Shown: positions 15,819-24,730, numbered from the stretch's first letter. The stretch: 35,073 bases of DNA from DATAEE01 sp036257535 (GCA_036257535.1 DATAFJ010000242.1:1-35073); one strand, 5' to 3'. Notes: generated by a model from the letters alone, not told the origin. Program-made: numbers and translations.

Positions 15819-17036
15819 ATGCGGTTCAAACTCAGCGGCATTGCAGCGGCGGGTGCGGTCGTCCTCCTGGCTTCAACGCTGGCGGCCGGCACCCGCGCGC
15901 CCGACCATATCGTCCTCGGCGCGTCGCTCTTCCGGGCCGCCTGGGCGTACAAGAACGACCGCGCGTGGCTCGACGACCAGCTCGCTCTGCTCTCCAGCCA
16001 TGGATTCACGGCCATTCGCGCCCTCGGCGCGGTCGGCAAGCCGGACGAACCGGATTTCTGGGACGGCCGCGAGGTCGACTGGCGATGGCCGGACTACGAC
16101 GCCGTCATCACCGGCCTCACCGACCACGCGTTCGATCGATATGGGATCCAGGTTCAATGGACCGTGTTTGGAGGCGCCCCATTCCCGGACTCGGGCGATC
16201 GGGAACGCCTGCTCGACCGGTTCCTCGCGATGTCCCGCGGACGTGAAGGAAAGATTCTCGCCTTCGAAATTGCGAACGAGTATCCGTTCAACGGCTTCGA
16301 AGGGGACGCGGGCCGCGAAGAGCTGAAGCGCCTCGCGCGCAAGATGAGCGCGGCCACGGACGTGCCCGTCGCGGCGTCGGCGCACGATCCGGAACTGTGC
16401 GGCCTCTACGAGGCCGCGGCCGTGGACATGGCGATGTTTCACTTCAATCGGACTCGCCCCGATCCGCCATGGAAGCTGGTGTCGGAGTCTGGTTGCAAAA
16501 CGCTGGCGCCGATTCTCAGCAACAACGAGCCGATCGGTCCCGGCTCGTCGATCCGTTCGGAGTCGGATCCGAGCCGGCTCGTGACCGGCGCGGCCAACTC
16601 GTTCCTCTCCGGGATGCAGATCTACATCTTTCATAGTGGCCCGGGCGTCCGCGACGATCCGAACCACCCAGAGCGGCTCCGGCCATCGAAGCTGCAGGAC
16701 CTGCCGGCGTCGGAATTGATCTTCCGCGGCTTCGAGGCGCTCACCAACTACCTGCCCGCCGACGTTCACACGTGGACGCGGCACCCGCGCGAGGACCCGG
16801 CGCACCCGTTCGCGATCGAAGGGTCCGTCGAATCGGCGCTCGCCGCATCGCGCGGCGCGAACTTCGTCGTCGTCTTGAGCGGCGCCCGCGGCCCGCTCGC
16901 GCTGACGGCGAGGCGCGCCGCATCGGTCGAGGTTCTGGCGCCGACGACGGGCGCGATTCTCAAGCGGCAGATCGTGAAGCAAGGCGAGCGGATCAGCCTG
17001 CAGGGGCTTCCGGCGTACGTGCTCGTTGATTTCTAG
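15819..17036 (+). CDS. Secreted glycosidase-like TIM-barrel protein
   Basis: Exported protein of 405 residues. A signal peptide covers residues 1-24 (hydrophobic AAAGAVVLLASTLAAG). The body reads like a clan GH-A (beta/alpha)8 hydrolase: FTAIRALGAVG, WTVFGGAPF, then FEIANEYPFNG with the NE pair at 153-154 (acid/base position) and LSNNEPIGPGSS with E237 as candidate nucleophile. A small beta-rich C-terminal domain follows from about residue 325, ending LQGLPAYVLVDF. Substrate and exact GH family cannot be read from the sequence. Start ATG 15819 lacks a clear ribosome site. It stands alone between an ADOP permease and a DUF72 gene. Confidence 0.72.
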   Translation: MRFKLSGIAAAGAVVLLASTLAAGTRAPDHIVLGASLFRAAWAYKNDRAWLDDQLALLSSHGFTAIRALGAVGKPDEPDFWDGREVDWRWPDYDAVITGLTDHAFDRYGIQVQWTVFGGAPFPDSGDRERLLDRFLAMSRGREGKILAFEIANEYPFNGFEGDAGREELKRLARKMSAATDVPVAASAHDPELCGLYEAAAVDMAMFHFNRTRPDPPWKLVSESGCKTLAPILSNNEPIGPGSSIRSESDPSRLVTGAANSFLSGMQIYIFHSGPGVRDDPNHPERLRPSKLQDLPASELIFRGFEALTNYLPADVHTWTRHPREDPAHPFAIEGSVESALAASRGANFVVVLSGARGPLALTARRAASVEVLAPTTGAILKRQIVKQGERISLQGLPAYVLVDF

Positions 17037-17113
17037 CGAACGCAAGAGTTAAACGAAATGCCTTGGGCATTAGGCATTGATAGAGGCACGCCGCTTGCTG
17101 ACCTGCCGGGTGC

Positions 17114-17881
17114 ATGCCGAAGGGTCGGGCGAGGGTCGGCTGCTCGGGCTGGCAGTACCGCGACTGGAAGGGGCGCGTCTATCCTGACGACCTTCCGCAG
17201 GCGCGCTGGCTGGAGTACTACGCCGGTCTCTTCGACACCGTCGAGATCGACAACAGCTTCTATCGCCTGCCGTCGCGCGAGACGGTAGACGGCTGGCGCG
17301 CGCGCGCCACGCGCGGGTTTCTGTTCGCCGTCAAGGCGAGCCGCTACCTCACGCACATGCGCAAGCTCAGGGATCCGCGCGATCCGCTGGACCTGCTCTT
17401 CGATCGCGCCAGACGGCTCGGTCCACACCTCGGGCCCGTGCTGTATCAACTTCCGCCGCGGTGGAAGGAGGATCGGGAACGCCTCGCGGAGTTTCTCGAT
17501 GCGATTCCGCGAGACGTCCCTCAGGCAATGGAGTTTCGCGACCCGAGCTGGTATTCAGATCACACGTTTGCGGCGCTCGAACGATATGGCGTGGCGTTGT
17601 GCCTCCACGACATGCCGGATTCGATGCCGCCGCGCCAGGCGGTCGGGCCGTTCGTCTACGTGCGATTTCACGGCACGAGCGGAAAGTACGCCGGCCGCTA
17701 CAGCGACGCCCAGCTTCGACAGTGGGCCGCGTGGCTGGCACGCGAGCTTCGGAAGGGACGCGACTGCTACGCGTACTTCAACAACGACCGTGAGGGGCAC
17801 GCGGTCACGAACGCGAAGGCGCTGCGGTCGGCGATCGAGCGCGTCCTGTCGCGCCGGGCTAAGCCGTCGGGCGGTCGCTAA
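17114..17881 (+). CDS. DUF72 family protein (YecE-like)
   Basis: A 255-residue member of the DUF72/YecE family, a TIM-barrel group of unknown biochemical function. The start VGCSGWQYRDWKGRVYP is diagnostic, followed by FDTVEIDNSFYRLP, FLFAVKASRYLTH, GPVLYQLPPRW, MEFRDPSWY and a C-terminal YAYFNNDREGHAVTNA. Length is normal. No ribosome site is visible before ATG 17114. Its last 23 bases overlap the end of the convergent SRPBCC gene, so the two transcripts would be complementary at their 3' ends. Confidence 0.9.
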   Translation: MPKGRARVGCSGWQYRDWKGRVYPDDLPQARWLEYYAGLFDTVEIDNSFYRLPSRETVDGWRARATRGFLFAVKASRYLTHMRKLRDPRDPLDLLFDRARRLGPHLGPVLYQLPPRWKEDRERLAEFLDAIPRDVPQAMEFRDPSWYSDHTFAALERYGVALCLHDMPDSMPPRQAVGPFVYVRFHGTSGKYAGRYSDAQLRQWAAWLARELRKGRDCYAYFNNDREGHAVTNAKALRSAIERVLSRRAKPSGGR

Positions 17882-18455
17882 CCGGAGCGATCCCGCCGAG
17901 CTCGAGATGGGTCTTCAGACGCTGAAGATCCTGCCGGATCTGCGAGCCTGGATCTTCGCCCAGCACCTTCGCGAAGAGCGCTCCCAGTTTTCCTCCGGGC
18001 GGATCGTACTGAAGACGTACCGTCACGCGGGTGCCGCCGTTCATCCGATCGCTGTCAAAGTTCACCGAACCGGCGCTCGTGATACTCGACCCGGGCAGCG
18101 AGCGCCAGGCGAGCAGCTTGCCAGGTTCGTCGTTGATGATCTCCGCTTCCCACTCGTAGGTGCCGAGGCCGTGCGCCCTGGCCGTCCAACGCGAGCGTCC
18201 GCCGCCGAGATCGACGACCGACTCGAGATGGCGCATCGCGCGCGGAAGGTTCTCGAGCGCGCGCCAGAATCGATATAACTCGTCGGGCGTCGCATGGATG
18301 ACGATCGTTTCGTTGACGAGGACGCCGCCGCTGCCGCCGAGCGCTTCGCGCGTGTCGCCCGTTTGGCGGCGGCGCGAGCGCAGCAGTCCAACCGCGAGTC
18401 CGGCAAGTGACAGCCCGATCGCGGCGCCCGCGTATCGCTTCGTTCTCACTTTCAT
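17859..18455 (-). CDS. SRPBCC (START-like) family protein with membrane anchor
   Basis: A 198-residue protein starting at ATG 18455 (MKVRTKRYAGAAIGLSLAGL), chosen because of a strong GGAGG site about 6 bases upstream and the ATGA overlap with the preceding gene's stop. One hydrophobic segment (residues about 8-23) precedes a polyketide cyclase/dehydrase-type fold: VLVNETIVIHATPDELYRFWRALENLPRAMRHLESV, WEAEIINDEPGKLLAWRSLPGS and GTRVTVRLQYDPPGGKLGALFAKVLGEDP. Ligand unknown. In many genomes a DUF2892-like membrane part is fused to this domain; here it is the separate upstream gene. It overlaps the convergent DUF72 gene by 23 bases. Confidence 0.85.
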   Translation of the reverse strand: MKVRTKRYAGAAIGLSLAGLAVGLLRSRRRQTGDTREALGGSGGVLVNETIVIHATPDELYRFWRALENLPRAMRHLESVVDLGGGRSRWTARAHGLGTYEWEAEIINDEPGKLLAWRSLPGSSITSAGSVNFDSDRMNGGTRVTVRLQYDPPGGKLGALFAKVLGEDPGSQIRQDLQRLKTHLELGGIAPVSDRPTA

Positions 18456-18868
18456 GTGGTTCCTCCCCGTCGCTGCGAGCGCTCGTCGCGCGTCTTGGCG
18501 CCGGCGGTCGGCGTCCACGACGGTGGATCGCTCGCGGGGAACGACGTGTCCGATTCGGAATCGACGCGATCGACGGCGCGCGACTTCCAGCCGCACACGT
18601 CCAGGGCCCGCTCGAGCCACGTGCGTGAGAGCGTCATGTCATGATGTCCCGTCAGTGCGCGCGCGGTGATCCCCGCGCCCGCCGCCGCCAGCGCGCTGCC
18701 GAACAGCCCCCCGCGCCGCAGGCCGTACGCGGCGACGAGCACTCCCCAGGCGCCGCACATCACCCGCTCCTGATCGATGCTGCGCAGCGTGTTATTGGTC
18801 CAGCTCGACTGTTCCCAGACGTTGCCAGGCGCCCGCATGGACGTCAGGTTTCGATGACTCGTGGTCAT
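18452..18868 (-). CDS. Small membrane protein, DUF2892-like, upstream of SRPBCC gene
   Basis: A 138-residue protein from ATG 18868 (MTTSHRNLTSMRAPGNVW). A GGAG lies about 11 bases upstream, and ATG 18838 is an alternative start. The central stretch SIDQERVMCGAWGVLVAAYGLRRGG, then LFGSALAAAGAGITARALTGH, has two hydrophobic segments in the style of YgaP/DUF2892 membrane domains. The C-terminal third (SESDTSFPASDPPSWTPTAGA) is polar and probably disordered. The stop overlaps the SRPBCC start as ATGA, so both are made together and probably act together at the membrane. Function unknown. It diverges from the amidohydrolase gene. Confidence 0.7.
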   Translation of the reverse strand: MTTSHRNLTSMRAPGNVWEQSSWTNNTLRSIDQERVMCGAWGVLVAAYGLRRGGLFGSALAAAGAGITARALTGHHDMTLSRTWLERALDVCGWKSRAVDRVDSESDTSFPASDPPSWTPTAGAKTRDERSQRRGGTT

Positions 18869-18933
18869 ACGTTTGAGCACTCCTGCAAGCCGAAATTGCA
18901 CAACCTGTGCCGCGGCGTGCGCTGCGGCTGAGT

Positions 18934-18939
18934 TAACAT
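18934..18939 (+). promoter_or_regulatory. -10 box before the amidohydrolase gene
   Basis: TAACAT ends 6 nt before ATG 18946 and no ribosome site lies between, suggesting a leaderless mRNA. No clear -35 is visible. Confidence 0.45.
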
Positions 18940-18945
18940 CCCGCC

Positions 18946-20475
18946 ATGCGACGCTCGACGTTTCTCGCCGCGTGGGTGTTGTCGACAGCGGCTGCATCGC
19001 TCGCGTTCATCCAGCCCGCCTCCTTCGATCTGCTGATCGTCAACGGACGCGTGATGACCGGCTCCGGCGATCCCGCCGTGTCCGCGGACATTGGCGTTCG
19101 CGCCGGACGCATCGCCGGCCTCGGGCGGCTGAGCGGAGCACGCGCATCACGCACGATCGACGCCGCCGGCCGCGTCGTCGCGCCAGGCTTCATCGACGCC
19201 CACTCGCACGCCGCCGAAAGCATCACGCACCCCGACCTCCGCCAGGCGCGCCCGCTCGTCGCCCAGGGCGTCACGACGATCGTCGTGAATCCGGATGGCG
19301 GCGGCCCTGTTGACCTCGTAAGACAGCGAGCAGAGCTCGAAGCGGCCGGCACTGGCGTCAACGTCGCGCTTCTGATCGGGCACGGCGCCATCCGGACCGC
19401 TGTGCTCGGCGACAGCCCGGCGGCGCCGGACGATCGGCAGCTCGCCCGTATGCAGGAGTTCGTCCGCAACGCCACGCGCGACGGCGCGTTCGGGCTGTCG
19501 AGCGGCCTCTTCTACCTGCCCGGCGCCTACGCGAAAACCGAGGAAGTGATCGCACTCACCCGCGTCGCCGGCGAAGGCGGCGTGTACTCGAGCCACATCC
19601 GCGACGAGGCGGACTACAACGTGGGCGTCGTCTCTGCCGTCGAGGAGGTCATCCGGATCGCCGAAGAGGGAAGGGTGACGGGCATCGTCAGTCACATGAA
19701 GGCGCTCGGCCCTGCCAGCTGGGGACTGTCAACCGTGATGATCGACCGCATCGACAAAGCACGCGGGCGCGGTGTGCAGGTCTTTGCCGATCAATATCCC
19801 TACGAGGCGTCGTCGACCTCACTCGGCGCCGCGCTGCTGGCGCAAGCAGGAAAGGACGACGCGCCCGATCGACTGACCGTCGTGCGCGAGAACCTGCGGC
19901 GCCGCGGCGGTCCGGCATCGATCGTCATCGCGTCGTTCGAGCCCGACCGTTCGCTCGAGGGAAAGAGCCTCGCTGAGATTGCAGCCGCTCGGGGAAAATC
20001 GCCCGAGGAAGTGGTGCTGGACATCCGCGCGCGCGGCGATGCATCGATCGTCTCGTTCAACATGTCCGAGGAGGACATCGAGCGCATCATGCGTCAGAGC
20101 TGGACGATGACGTCGAGCGACGGGGCGCTGACGCTGCCGGGCGCGGGCCGGCCGCATCCGCGCGGCAACGGCGCGTTCGCCCGCAAGCTCGCGCGCTACG
20201 TGCGCGACCGCCGCACCATCTCCCTCGACTTCGCGATCCGGTCGATGACGTCGCTCCCCGCGACGGTCTTCGGCATGAAGGATCGTGGGCTTCTTCGTAA
20301 AGGCGCCTCGGCCGACGTCGTCATCTTCGATCCGGCGGCGATGCAGGACCGGGCCACGTACACCGACCCACATCAGCTCGCGACGGGGATGGACTTCGTT
20401 CTGGTTAACGGCCAGGTCGTCGTGGATCAGGGCCGTCTTACCGGCGCCTTGCCTGGGCGGGTGCTGCGTCGGTAA
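18946..20475 (+). CDS. Exported N-acyl-D-amino-acid deacylase-type amidohydrolase
   Basis: Metal-dependent hydrolase of 509 residues in the D-aminoacylase/dihydroorotase-like branch. A signal peptide covers about residues 1-24. The small beta-domain is DLLIVNGRVMTGSG, then PGFIDAHSHAAE places metal ligands H86 and H88. Further ligands are H217 in YSSHIRDE and H250 in GIVSHMKALG, and a late TSSDG supplies the catalytic aspartate. The C-terminal RGLLRKGASADVVIFDP and MDFVLVNGQVVV complete the composite domain. Likely releases amino acids from N-acyl-D-amino acids or similar amides outside the cytoplasm, perhaps from cell-wall material. Substrate is inferred from family only. Divergent from the DUF2892-like gene. 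Confidence 0.88.
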   Translation: MRRSTFLAAWVLSTAAASLAFIQPASFDLLIVNGRVMTGSGDPAVSADIGVRAGRIAGLGRLSGARASRTIDAAGRVVAPGFIDAHSHAAESITHPDLRQARPLVAQGVTTIVVNPDGGGPVDLVRQRAELEAAGTGVNVALLIGHGAIRTAVLGDSPAAPDDRQLARMQEFVRNATRDGAFGLSSGLFYLPGAYAKTEEVIALTRVAGEGGVYSSHIRDEADYNVGVVSAVEEVIRIAEEGRVTGIVSHMKALGPASWGLSTVMIDRIDKARGRGVQVFADQYPYEASSTSLGAALLAQAGKDDAPDRLTVVRENLRRRGGPASIVIASFEPDRSLEGKSLAEIAAARGKSPEEVVLDIRARGDASIVSFNMSEEDIERIMRQSWTMTSSDGALTLPGAGRPHPRGNGAFARKLARYVRDRRTISLDFAIRSMTSLPATVFGMKDRGLLRKGASADVVIFDPAAMQDRATYTDPHQLATGMDFVLVNGQVVVDQGRLTGALPGRVLRR

Positions 20476-20493
20476 CTGTCAACGGCTGGCGGA

Positions 20494-20528
20494 GGGGCCT
20501 GGGCCTGGGGCTTGGCGCTTGGGGCCCG
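20494..20528 (+). repeat. Heptanucleotide repeat, five units
   Basis: GGGGCCT, GGGCCTG, GGGCTTG, GCGCTTG and GGGCCCG follow each other, starting 18 bases after the amidohydrolase stop. These are relatives of the TGGGGCC/TGGGGCT units at 24774-24815 read on the other strand. Confidence 0.65.
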
Positions 20529-20585
20529 GCTGGACCAAGGCGTCGTTCGCGTAGGAAACATGCGGAGCAGGCCATTATGCATCAT

Positions 20586-20674
20586 GAAAAACGCTGCGCA
20601 GGCCTGCGACGGGCGGTGGGGATGGGGGTCCCCACCGCGCGTTCTGACGACGATAAGCCGGCGCAGCGTTTTTC
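20586..20674. repeat. 89-bp element with long terminal inverted repeat, function unknown
   Basis: Ends are an 18-bp inverted repeat with one mismatch (20586-20603 with 20657-20674), including a perfect 13-bp core AAAAACGCTGCGC. Inside, 20613-20621 and 20630-20638 form a 9-bp GC-rich stem, leaving asymmetric internal bulges. Each arm has five T on its outer side, so it could end transcription in either direction. It lies between the amidohydrolase and the ArsR-methyltransferase promoter. I do not recognise it as a known riboswitch, and no target-site duplication is seen. Confidence 0.7.
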
Positions 20675-20720
20675 CGGGCTGCGGAGCGTTTCCGGAGCGA
20701 ATGACCGACTCGCTGGGTTC

Positions 20721-20752
20721 GGTTGACATCAACCCGTCAATCCGGATATAAG
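20721..20752 (+). promoter_or_regulatory. Promoter and palindromic operator of the arsR-ahcY unit
   Basis: TTGACA (20723-20728), an 18-nt spacer, then TATAAG (20747-20752); the start GTG 20759 follows after 6 nt. The perfect palindrome GGTTGA-CA-TCAACC (20721-20734) covers the -35 box, a typical place for a repressor. The gene's own ArsR-type product is the obvious candidate. A further TTGAC half-site in inverse orientation lies at 20736-20740. Confidence 0.75.
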
Positions 20753-20758
20753 GATGGA

Positions 20759-21727
20759 GTGCAGCCCGCGATTCTCGAGGATATGGCCGCTCTTGGCGAC
20801 GCGATCAGGAGCCGCGTGCTCCTGGCGCTCGAGCGGCAGGAGCTCACCGTCTCGGAGCTCTGCGCCGTCCTGCAGCTGCCCCAGTCGACCGTCAGCCGGC
20901 ACCTGAAAACCCTTGCGGACGCCGGATGGGTCGGGTCGCGGCGCGAAGGGACGAGCCGTTTCTATACCCTCGCGCTGAACGGCAAGTCCGCGGGAAAGGG
21001 CGGGCGGAACGGCGACGAGGCCCATGCGCGCAAGCTCTGGTCGCTCGTTCGGGATCAGGTGGCGGCAACCCCAGGCGCGGCGCAGGATGCGAGGCGTCTG
21101 GCCACGGTGCTGACGCGGCGCCGGACGGCTTCGCAGGCGTTCTTCGCATCGTCTGCAGGGCAGTGGGATCGCCTCCGTGCCGACCTCTTCGGCGCCGACT
21201 CCTCGCTGCGCGCGATTGCCGGCCTGCTCGACCCGGACTGGACGGTCGGCGACCTCGGCTGCGGCACGGGCCAGATGGCGGCGGCGCTCGCGCCGTTCGT
21301 GGGCCGCGTGATTGCCGTCGACGGATCGGCCGAGATGCTGCAGGCGGCGAAGCGGCGGCTGCGCGACGTCGAGAACGTCGAAACGCGGCGCGGCGATCTC
21401 GAGGCGCTGCCGATCGACGCCGGAACGCTCGATGCCGCCGTGCTCGTCCTCGTGCTGCATCACGTTCCCGCGCCCGAGAGCGTGCTTGCCGAAGCCGCGC
21501 GGGCGCTGAAGCCGGGCGGCCGCGTCATGATCGTTGACATGCAGCCGCACGATCGCGAGGAGTACCGCCAGCAGATGGGACACGTGTGGCTCGGCTTCGC
21601 CGAAGATCAGCTGCAGCGATGGATGCAGGCGGCCGGGTTCACGCAAACGAGAATCGTCGCGCTTCCCCCGGGCGCGCAGGCAAAAGGGCCGGGGCTGTTT
21701 GTTGCTTCGGGAATAAAGCAGGGGTAG
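20759..21727 (+). CDS. ArsR-type repressor fused to a SAM-dependent methyltransferase
   Basis: 322-residue two-domain protein starting at GTG 20759. A TTG start at 20723 is rejected because it is the promoter's -35 box. Residues 1-75 form an ArsR winged helix (LGDAIRSRVLLALERQELTVSELCAVLQL, PQSTVSRHLKTLADAGWV). Residues about 120-300 form a class I methyltransferase with the SAM loop GDLGCGTG (164-171), VDGSAEMLQAA and LKPGGRVMIVDM. Fused ArsR-methyltransferases next to ahcY or metF are linked with control of the SAM/SAH cycle, as is the ArsR protein SahR. Here it probably senses SAH or SAM and represses its own promoter. Whether the enzyme domain is active is unknown. Confidence 0.88.
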   Translation: MQPAILEDMAALGDAIRSRVLLALERQELTVSELCAVLQLPQSTVSRHLKTLADAGWVGSRREGTSRFYTLALNGKSAGKGGRNGDEAHARKLWSLVRDQVAATPGAAQDARRLATVLTRRRTASQAFFASSAGQWDRLRADLFGADSSLRAIAGLLDPDWTVGDLGCGTGQMAAALAPFVGRVIAVDGSAEMLQAAKRRLRDVENVETRRGDLEALPIDAGTLDAAVLVLVLHHVPAPESVLAEAARALKPGGRVMIVDMQPHDREEYRQQMGHVWLGFAEDQLQRWMQAAGFTQTRIVALPPGAQAKGPGLFVASGIKQG

Positions 21728-21746
21728 CGCAGCCCCTTAGGGCTGC
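21724..21746 (+). repeat. REP-like palindrome between arsR-methyltransferase and ahcY
   Basis: GTAGCG is followed by a 7-bp stem, GCAGCCC with GGGCTGC (21729-21735 and 21740-21746), with a CTTA loop. The upstream stop codon TAG (21725-21727) is inside it. It shares the GTAGCG lead and TTA-containing loop with the palindrome inside hom at 10110-10142. It leaves the ahcY ribosome site free. Confidence 0.45.
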
Positions 21747-21761
21747 TTTGAGGAGATCGAC

Positions 21762-23261
<1,500 letters not shown>

Positions 23262-23271
23262 TTCAAGAACC

Positions 23272-23432
23272 GTTCTTCGTGCTTTGTGCTTCGTTCTTCG
23301 AAGCACGAAGCACGAGGGACGAAGCACGAAGCACGAAGCACGAAGCACGAAGCACGAAGGACGAAGGACGAAGGACGAAGGACGAAGGACGAAGGACTAG
23401 GGACTGGGGACTGGGGACTGGGGACTCGGGAC
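23272..23432 (+). repeat. Heptanucleotide array, 23 units in unbroken register
   Basis: Four reverse-orientation units (GTTCTTC, GTGCTTT, GTGCTTC, GTTCTTC; 23272-23299) are followed by 19 forward units (23300-23432): GAAGCAC x2, GAGGGAC, GAAGCAC x5, GAAGGAC x6, TAGGGAC, TGGGGAC x3, TCGGGAC. Reverse and early forward units can fold into a hairpin about 11 bases after the ahcY stop. The array runs up to the promoter of the DUF1835 gene. No coding frame is plausible. Confidence 0.96.
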
Positions 23433-23438
23433 TCCGTG

Positions 23439-23444
23439 TAAGAT
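23439..23444 (+). promoter_or_regulatory. -10 box of the DUF1835 gene, next to the heptanucleotide array
   Basis: TAAGAT ends 7 nt before GTG 23452. The expected -35 position (about 23415-23421) lies inside the TGGGGAC units, so the array's last units form part of the promoter. A leaderless start is likely. Confidence 0.5.
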
Positions 23445-23451
23445 CCCCCCC

Positions 23452-24402
23452 GTGCTCCACGTCACCAACGGCGACTGCGCGGCCGACGGCCTGCGAAAGG
23501 CCGGTCTTCCTGGCCACGTCGTCGTTTTTGCGGACGCGCTCCACGAAGGGCCGGCGCCGATCGTCGACGAAGACGAGTGGTATCGAAGACGCGCGGACTA
23601 TCACGCGTCGCGGGGTCATGGCTCCGCGGACAAGATCCGCGGGGACCTCGCGGCGGCGGACTCGGGCATCGATCGAGCGCGGACTGAAGACGAGATCGTG
23701 TTGTGGTTCGAGCACGATCTGTTCGATCAGCTGCTGCTCATCAGGCTTCTCGATCGCCTGTCTGGCTGGCCGGTCGGTCAGCCTCCGATCACGTTGATTG
23801 GCCCGGACCGATATCTCGCGCCGTTGACGGGCGCGGCGCTCGCGGTGCTCTTTCCGGTCCGTCAACCTGTCGGCCCTGCGCAGTTCCAGCTCGCCCGAAC
23901 GGCCTGGGCCGCATTTCGGTCTGACGATCCGACCACCATTCAGCGTGTGCTCGACCAGGACACGACGCCGCTGCCGTTTCTGGCGGGCGCGCTTCGCAGG
24001 CACCTGGAGGAGTTTCCCTCGACGCGCGAGGGGCTCTCGCGAACGGAGCGAGACATCCTCGAGCTCCTGTGCCGCGGACCGCGGTCGCCGCGCGATCTCT
24101 TTCCGGCCCAGCAGGCGCTCGAGGAGCGCATCTTCATGGGGGATGCGACGTTCAAGTGGCTGCTCCAGGAGCTGTCGGCCGTCGATCCGCGCCCGATCGC
24201 GCTCCGGACCGAGCGCGACGATCGTGTCGCGCTGCCCAGAGGCGTCGCCTCGATCACCGCGTTCGGCCGCGACCTGCTCGACGCGCGCGCGGATCGCGTC
24301 GCCGCCTGCGGCATCGATCGCTGGCTCGGCGGCGTTCACCTCGAAGGCCGCGGGCCGATGTGGCGATGGGACTCCGCGACGAACAGGCTCGCAACCCGGT
24401 AA
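23452..24402 (+). CDS. DUF1835-domain protein
   Basis: 316-residue cytoplasmic protein whose first residues, MLHVTNGDCAADGLRKAGL, carry the DUF1835 signature, then VVVFADALHEGP and EDEIVLWFEHDLFDQLLLIRLLD. A helical C-terminal half from about residue 165 (LSRTERDILELLCRGPRSPRDLF, MGDATFKWLLQEL) resembles the region that accompanies DUF1835. The family has no firmly known activity. GTG 23452 is chosen because the signature begins at once and a -10 box lies 7 nt upstream. No ribosome site is present. It stands alone behind ahcY and the long repeat array. Confidence 0.87.
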   Translation: MLHVTNGDCAADGLRKAGLPGHVVVFADALHEGPAPIVDEDEWYRRRADYHASRGHGSADKIRGDLAAADSGIDRARTEDEIVLWFEHDLFDQLLLIRLLDRLSGWPVGQPPITLIGPDRYLAPLTGAALAVLFPVRQPVGPAQFQLARTAWAAFRSDDPTTIQRVLDQDTTPLPFLAGALRRHLEEFPSTREGLSRTERDILELLCRGPRSPRDLFPAQQALEERIFMGDATFKWLLQELSAVDPRPIALRTERDDRVALPRGVASITAFGRDLLDARADRVAACGIDRWLGGVHLEGRGPMWRWDSATNRLATR

Positions 24403-24514
24403 GCCGTGCGTTCCGGCCTCGCGCGAGCGTGACTCAACGGTTTCGCGTTCTGATGCGGCGCGCTCCTTGCTTTTCCGCGGCCTTGAAGAAGGGGGAGGAG
24501 AAAGGAGTGTAGCG

Positions 24515-24730
24515 ATGGCGGACACAACGAAGAGGGACGATCGGGATAACCCGACAGCGTCCCGCGGAGAGCAGCCGGAACGCGATCGGACCGAGGGAAC
24601 GACCGGCCGCGAACCGAACATCCCCGGGCAGAGCGGCGACGATCAAGTACTGCCGGATCCCGATGAAATTGACGACGAGGAAGAGGACGTCGATCCGGAT
24701 CGCCGCGACAATCGCGAAGGCAATCTTTAA
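24515..24730 (+). CDS. Small acidic disordered protein
   Basis: 71-residue protein from ATG 24515 (MADTTKRDDRDNPTASRGEQ), with AAAGGAG 7 bases upstream, one of the clearest ribosome sites in the window. It is almost entirely charged or polar (Asp, Glu, Arg, Gly, Pro) and has an acidic run DPDEIDDEEEDVDPD near the C-terminus. No hydrophobic core, membrane segment or signal peptide. Probably intrinsically disordered; a basic-partner binding or stress role would be a guess. A GC-rich hairpin follows the stop by 12 bases. I do not recognise a family. Confidence 0.65.
   Translation: MADTTKRDDRDNPTASRGEQPERDRTEGTTGREPNIPGQSGDDQVLPDPDEIDDEEEDVDPDRRDNREGNL

Noticed and set aside
20586..20674. SAH or c-di-GMP riboswitch
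   Set aside because: The position before an ahcY unit invited it, but the conserved core sequences of these aptamers are not present on either strand.
20723..20758. TTG start at 20723 for the ArsR-methyltransferase
   Set aside because: This TTG is part of the TTGACA -35 box, and TATAAG lies before GTG 20759. The added residues have no ArsR character.
23272..23432. CRISPR array or minisatellite-encoded peptide
   Set aside because: Units are only 7 nt with no spacers, and no start codon with a ribosome site opens a frame through them.
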